Below, piece after piece: positions 62,101-64,000 of a DNA stretch of 64,000 nt. The position numbers and the translations under genes were made by a program. Position 1 is the first letter of the stretch, and every line of letters starts with the position of its first letter. Origin of the DNA: a bacterium (GTDB lineage: Bacteria; Zhuqueibacterota; Zhuqueibacteria; Residuimicrobiales; Oceaniaggregativiventaceae); the NCBI GenBank assembly GCA_029565675.1, contig JAKQNP010000054.1:1-64000 (forward strand), in the 5' to 3' direction. The notes below the pieces were generated by a model. It did not search any database. It was given only the letters and a program-made list of their open reading frames with translations, and was not told the DNA's origin.

Positions 62101-62237
62101 CCAGATTCGGTGTTAACCGAATCAAAAATTATCCAATCGCTTATTCTTTATGCGGTTGAGAAAAGGGCACTTTTCACCCAACATGCTTTGCCATCAGATT
62201 GATTTTCTTTTAGATCCGGTGCTGCGCACCGAAACCG
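62101..62237. repeat. 140-bp repeat family, copy 3
   Basis: CCAGATTCGGTG at the left and GCTGCGCACCGAA near the right end, in the same orientation as the other two copies. It is closest in sequence to copy 1 in the middle (GCACTTTTCACCCA). It ends within 25 bp of the epimerase start and so would lie in that gene's leader or promoter region. The right-hand terminus is more degraded (GAAACCG). Confidence 0.9.
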
Positions 62238-62440
62238 TGCAGAACAAATTAGGCCAGCTGAGCATCGCTTCGCCTGTCAGAATCTTGCGGGCCCGCCGAT
62301 CCTGCAGGTGCAGACAACCGCAAAAAGTCAGTTAAAAATCCGATTAAGGTAAAAAAAATATCGACAACAACAAAAGACTTTTTCCCCGACCGTATCTTTT
62401 GGCGATCGTCCCGTCGACCGTTCCGCTCTTTGGGCATATC
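62238..62440. other. Gap between repeat copy 3 and the riboswitch-like RNA
   Basis: No gene is recognised on either strand. AT-rich runs near 62340-62360 might include a promoter for the plus-strand RNA, but no convincing -35/-10 pair is seen. Confidence 0.4.
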
Positions 62441-62552
62441 GTTTAATCAAAAGCGCCGCGGAACAGCCCGGGATGATGCCCGGCAACATCGATTGGCCTG
62501 TTCGATTGTCGGACCGATCCATAACGAACGATCGCAATTCTATCGAATAAAC
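62441..62552 (+). ncRNA. SAM-I-type riboswitch-like RNA, orphan orientation
   Basis: The plus strand carries ATCAAAAGCGCCGCGGAACA followed by CCCGGGATGATGCCCGGCAAC, which fits the conserved SAM-I core (AAGAG-GG-GAGGGAC, then GATGAnnCCCGGCAACC). A P3-like stem (ATCGA/TCGAT) and a P4-like stem (CGATC/GATCG) follow in order, and 62441-62448 pairs 7 of 8 with 62545-62552 as P1. Yet no plus-strand gene lies downstream: the homoserine dehydrogenase gene is on the opposite strand and converges on it. Either the RNA is a leftover leader or it drives a transcript antisense to hom. Confidence 0.55.
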
Positions 62553-62671
62553 AGCCGCGAGTTGAATAAAGCGCGATTGGCATTCACATCGGCGATCGCC
62601 AGACGGGCTCAACGCCCGCCATCGGCGCTGAACGGTGATGTGGGGGCTGTTGTGGTGGATGCAGAGCGGAA

Positions 62672-63754
62672 TCAAGATCGACTGATGTTTTGGCCGGAGG
62701 CGACATGCAGAATATCGGCAAGCACCCCGGCGGCGGTAATCTCTGGGCCCGCTCCCGGGCCCTTGATGACCAGAGGAGAATCGAGATAACGCCGGCTGGT
62801 GATTTTGATCAGATTTTCACCGGCGCGACAGGCGGCGAGATCACCAGCGCCGGCAACTTCGTGCAAGGCCACTCTACTGCGGCCGTTGAGCCATGAAGCC
62901 ACATACCCGAGTCGACTGCCCTTTTGGCTTGCAGACACCCGCATTGCTTCAAATTGCTTGTCCAATTCCGGCAGCTTTTGCCAAAACTCCGCCATTGCAA
63001 AGCCAAACCAGACCGGCGGCAACAGGGATTCGACCTCAATTTCATGCAATTCCAGAGGCAACCCGACTTCGCGCAGGAGGATCAACAGCTTGCGGGCCAC
63101 ATCCAGGCCGCGCAAATCGCTGCGCGGGTCGGGTTCAGTCAATCCGCGGCGATGGGCGTCTTTGACAAGAGCGCTGAATGGCTGCTCACCGGACAGGGAA
63201 CTGAAGAGCATGCTCAGGGTTCCTGAAAGGATGCCTTCGATGCAGGTGATCGCATCGCCGGTGTCGAGCAGGTCGCGCACAGAGCTGATGATTGGCAAGG
63301 CAGCACCGACAGTGGTTTCGTAGCGGTATTGCACGCCGAAATGCTGCGCTTTCTCGAACAAACCGCGATAAAAAGCCATTTCAAGGGTATTGGCAATCTT
63401 GTTGGGAGTCACGACATGCACCCCGCAGCTGAACAGTTGCGGATAAAGCCGTGCCACCCTCTCGTCGGCAGTGCAATCGATAAAAATGCGCCGCGGATGG
63501 GGGTCAGCGCGGATCGCCTGCACGAATAGATCCAGGTCTGCAGTTTGGCCGCTCTGCAACACCGATTGCCACTTGGCGGGCGACAGCGGTTCGCGGCTGC
63601 AAACCATTTTACGGCTGTTGCTGAGACCCCAGAGCTGCAGATGGGCAATCCGGGTTGCTGAGCTGTGCTGTTGCAAGATTTGCAAAAGGGCAGAACCAAT
63701 CTGGCCGACACCGATCAGATAGAGATGGGAAACTGCCGATTGGTTCAGGAGCAT
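62672..63754 (-). CDS. hom: Homoserine dehydrogenase
   Basis: Reduces aspartate semialdehyde to homoserine, the branch to threonine and methionine. The 360-residue protein has the N-terminal cofactor segment VSHLYLIGVGQIGSALLQIL and IFIDCTADERVARLY. The core segments are HVVTPNKIANT (lysine), GILSGTLSMLFSSL (the G-x-L-x-G-T-x-x signature), LTEPDPRSDLRGLDVARKLLIL and the C-terminal VALHEVAGAGDLAACRAGENLI. It resembles the dehydrogenase half of ThrA/MetL, but no aspartokinase domain is fused. Its start overlaps the upstream PfkB gene by 10 bp, so they are coupled. The SAM-riboswitch-like RNA lies on the other strand just past its stop. Confidence 0.92.
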   Translation of the reverse strand: MLLNQSAVSHLYLIGVGQIGSALLQILQQHSSATRIAHLQLWGLSNSRKMVCSREPLSPAKWQSVLQSGQTADLDLFVQAIRADPHPRRIFIDCTADERVARLYPQLFSCGVHVVTPNKIANTLEMAFYRGLFEKAQHFGVQYRYETTVGAALPIISSVRDLLDTGDAITCIEGILSGTLSMLFSSLSGEQPFSALVKDAHRRGLTEPDPRSDLRGLDVARKLLILLREVGLPLELHEIEVESLLPPVWFGFAMAEFWQKLPELDKQFEAMRVSASQKGSRLGYVASWLNGRSRVALHEVAGAGDLAACRAGENLIKITSRRYLDSPLVIKGPGAGPEITAAGVLADILHVASGQNISRS

Positions 63755-64000
63755 GGCTCGACCCGTTTCCCATTTTGCATAAAAGTGAGAATCTCGGCTT
63801 CGGAGCGCATGGCGCCGGTGGTCGAGGCGTCGCGCAGACTGATGGCGGCGGCTGCAGCGGCAAAATCGAGGCAGCGCTCGATTTCCCAGCGCTGATGAAA
63901 ACCATGCAAGAATCCGGCGGAGAATGCATCGCCGGCGCCGGCGTTGCCGGCGATCTCTTCCGGTTTGATGACAAAATTCGGCCGTTGGATCAAAGTTTGC
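63745..64000 (-). CDS. PfkB-family sugar kinase, C-terminal part (truncated by the window end)
   Basis: The last 84 or so residues of a ribokinase-type kinase. GNAGAGDAFSAGFLHGF contains the catalytic G-A-G-D aspartate, and DFAAAAAAISLRDASTT is the ATP-site helix near the end. The frame is still open at the edge, so the N-terminal two-thirds lies outside. It overlaps the hom start by 10 bp. The substrate (ribose, fructose-1-P, tagatose-6-P or another sugar) cannot be assigned from this fragment. Confidence 0.85.
   Translation of the reverse strand, partial: QTLIQRPNFVIKPEEIAGNAGAGDAFSAGFLHGFHQRWEIERCLDFAAAAAAISLRDASTTGAMRSEAEILTFMQNGKRVEPCS

Overview
This 64 kb chromosomal stretch most likely comes from an uncultured, Gram-negative member of the FCB superphylum close to KSB1/Calditrichota. 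That placement is an inference. It rests on two TonB-dependent receptors with an N-terminal carboxypeptidase-regulatory-like domain, exported proteins with YPNPF/FlgD-like domains of the type IX secretion type, PorV/FadL-like outer-membrane proteins, five-heme cytochrome c, the MEP isoprenoid enzyme IspG, and mid-range GC. No rRNA, CRISPR array, complete IS element or prophage is visible.

Layout. 0.2-0.6 kb: tRNA-Pro(CGG) with a tyrosine-recombinase remnant beside its 3' end. 0.6-9.3 kb (minus): small membrane exporter, glycosyltransferase, parvulin-type protein, ispG, an exported unknown, the kbl-tdh threonine-to-glycine pair and an exported phospholipase-D-fold protein. 9.5-14.8 kb (plus): an iron block, DtxR-type repressor-feoA-feoB-TonB receptor. 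14.9-21.4 kb (minus): pentaheme cytochrome, DUF6132-like, FmdB-like zinc ribbon, a tiny membrane protein with an in-frame UGA (possible selenoprotein), DUF72 protein, outer-membrane protein, slipin and NfeD. 21.8-39.6 kb: a sugar and glycan catabolic region. Divergent consensus promoters drive a minus-strand set (glycosidases, Tat-exported aminotransferase, TIM-barrel epimerase, URO-D-fold protein, AGE epimerase, STAS protein) and a plus-strand Na+/solute symporter. Then come a Gfo/Idh/MocA oxidoreductase, two more URO-D-fold proteins and a GH38 alpha-mannosidase.

39.7-49.1 kb (minus): an SGNH hydrolase, a beta-propeller lipoprotein, and a three-gene envelope operon (TonB receptor, FlgD-tailed secreted protein, PorV-like protein) closed by a strong terminator. 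49.9-53.8 kb: TIM-barrel epimerase plus dehydrogenase, a lipoprotein version of RidA, and an M28 peptidase. 53.9-55.6 kb: parAB. 55.7-64 kb: a GH30 xylanase-type gene broken by a -1 frameshift at a slippery T6C run, comM/yifB, an aldolase plus an NAD epimerase, and homoserine dehydrogenase with a PfkB kinase running off the end.

The non-coding signals most worth attention lie in four places. Three copies of a roughly 140-bp repeat with inverted termini sit between 55.7 and 62.2 kb. A SAM-riboswitch-like RNA lies on the strand opposite hom. A palindrome flanked by 9-bp direct repeats sits between the divergent sugar promoters. The UGA-containing small gene has a SECIS-like hairpin. All functional calls are by reading motifs; no database search was run.
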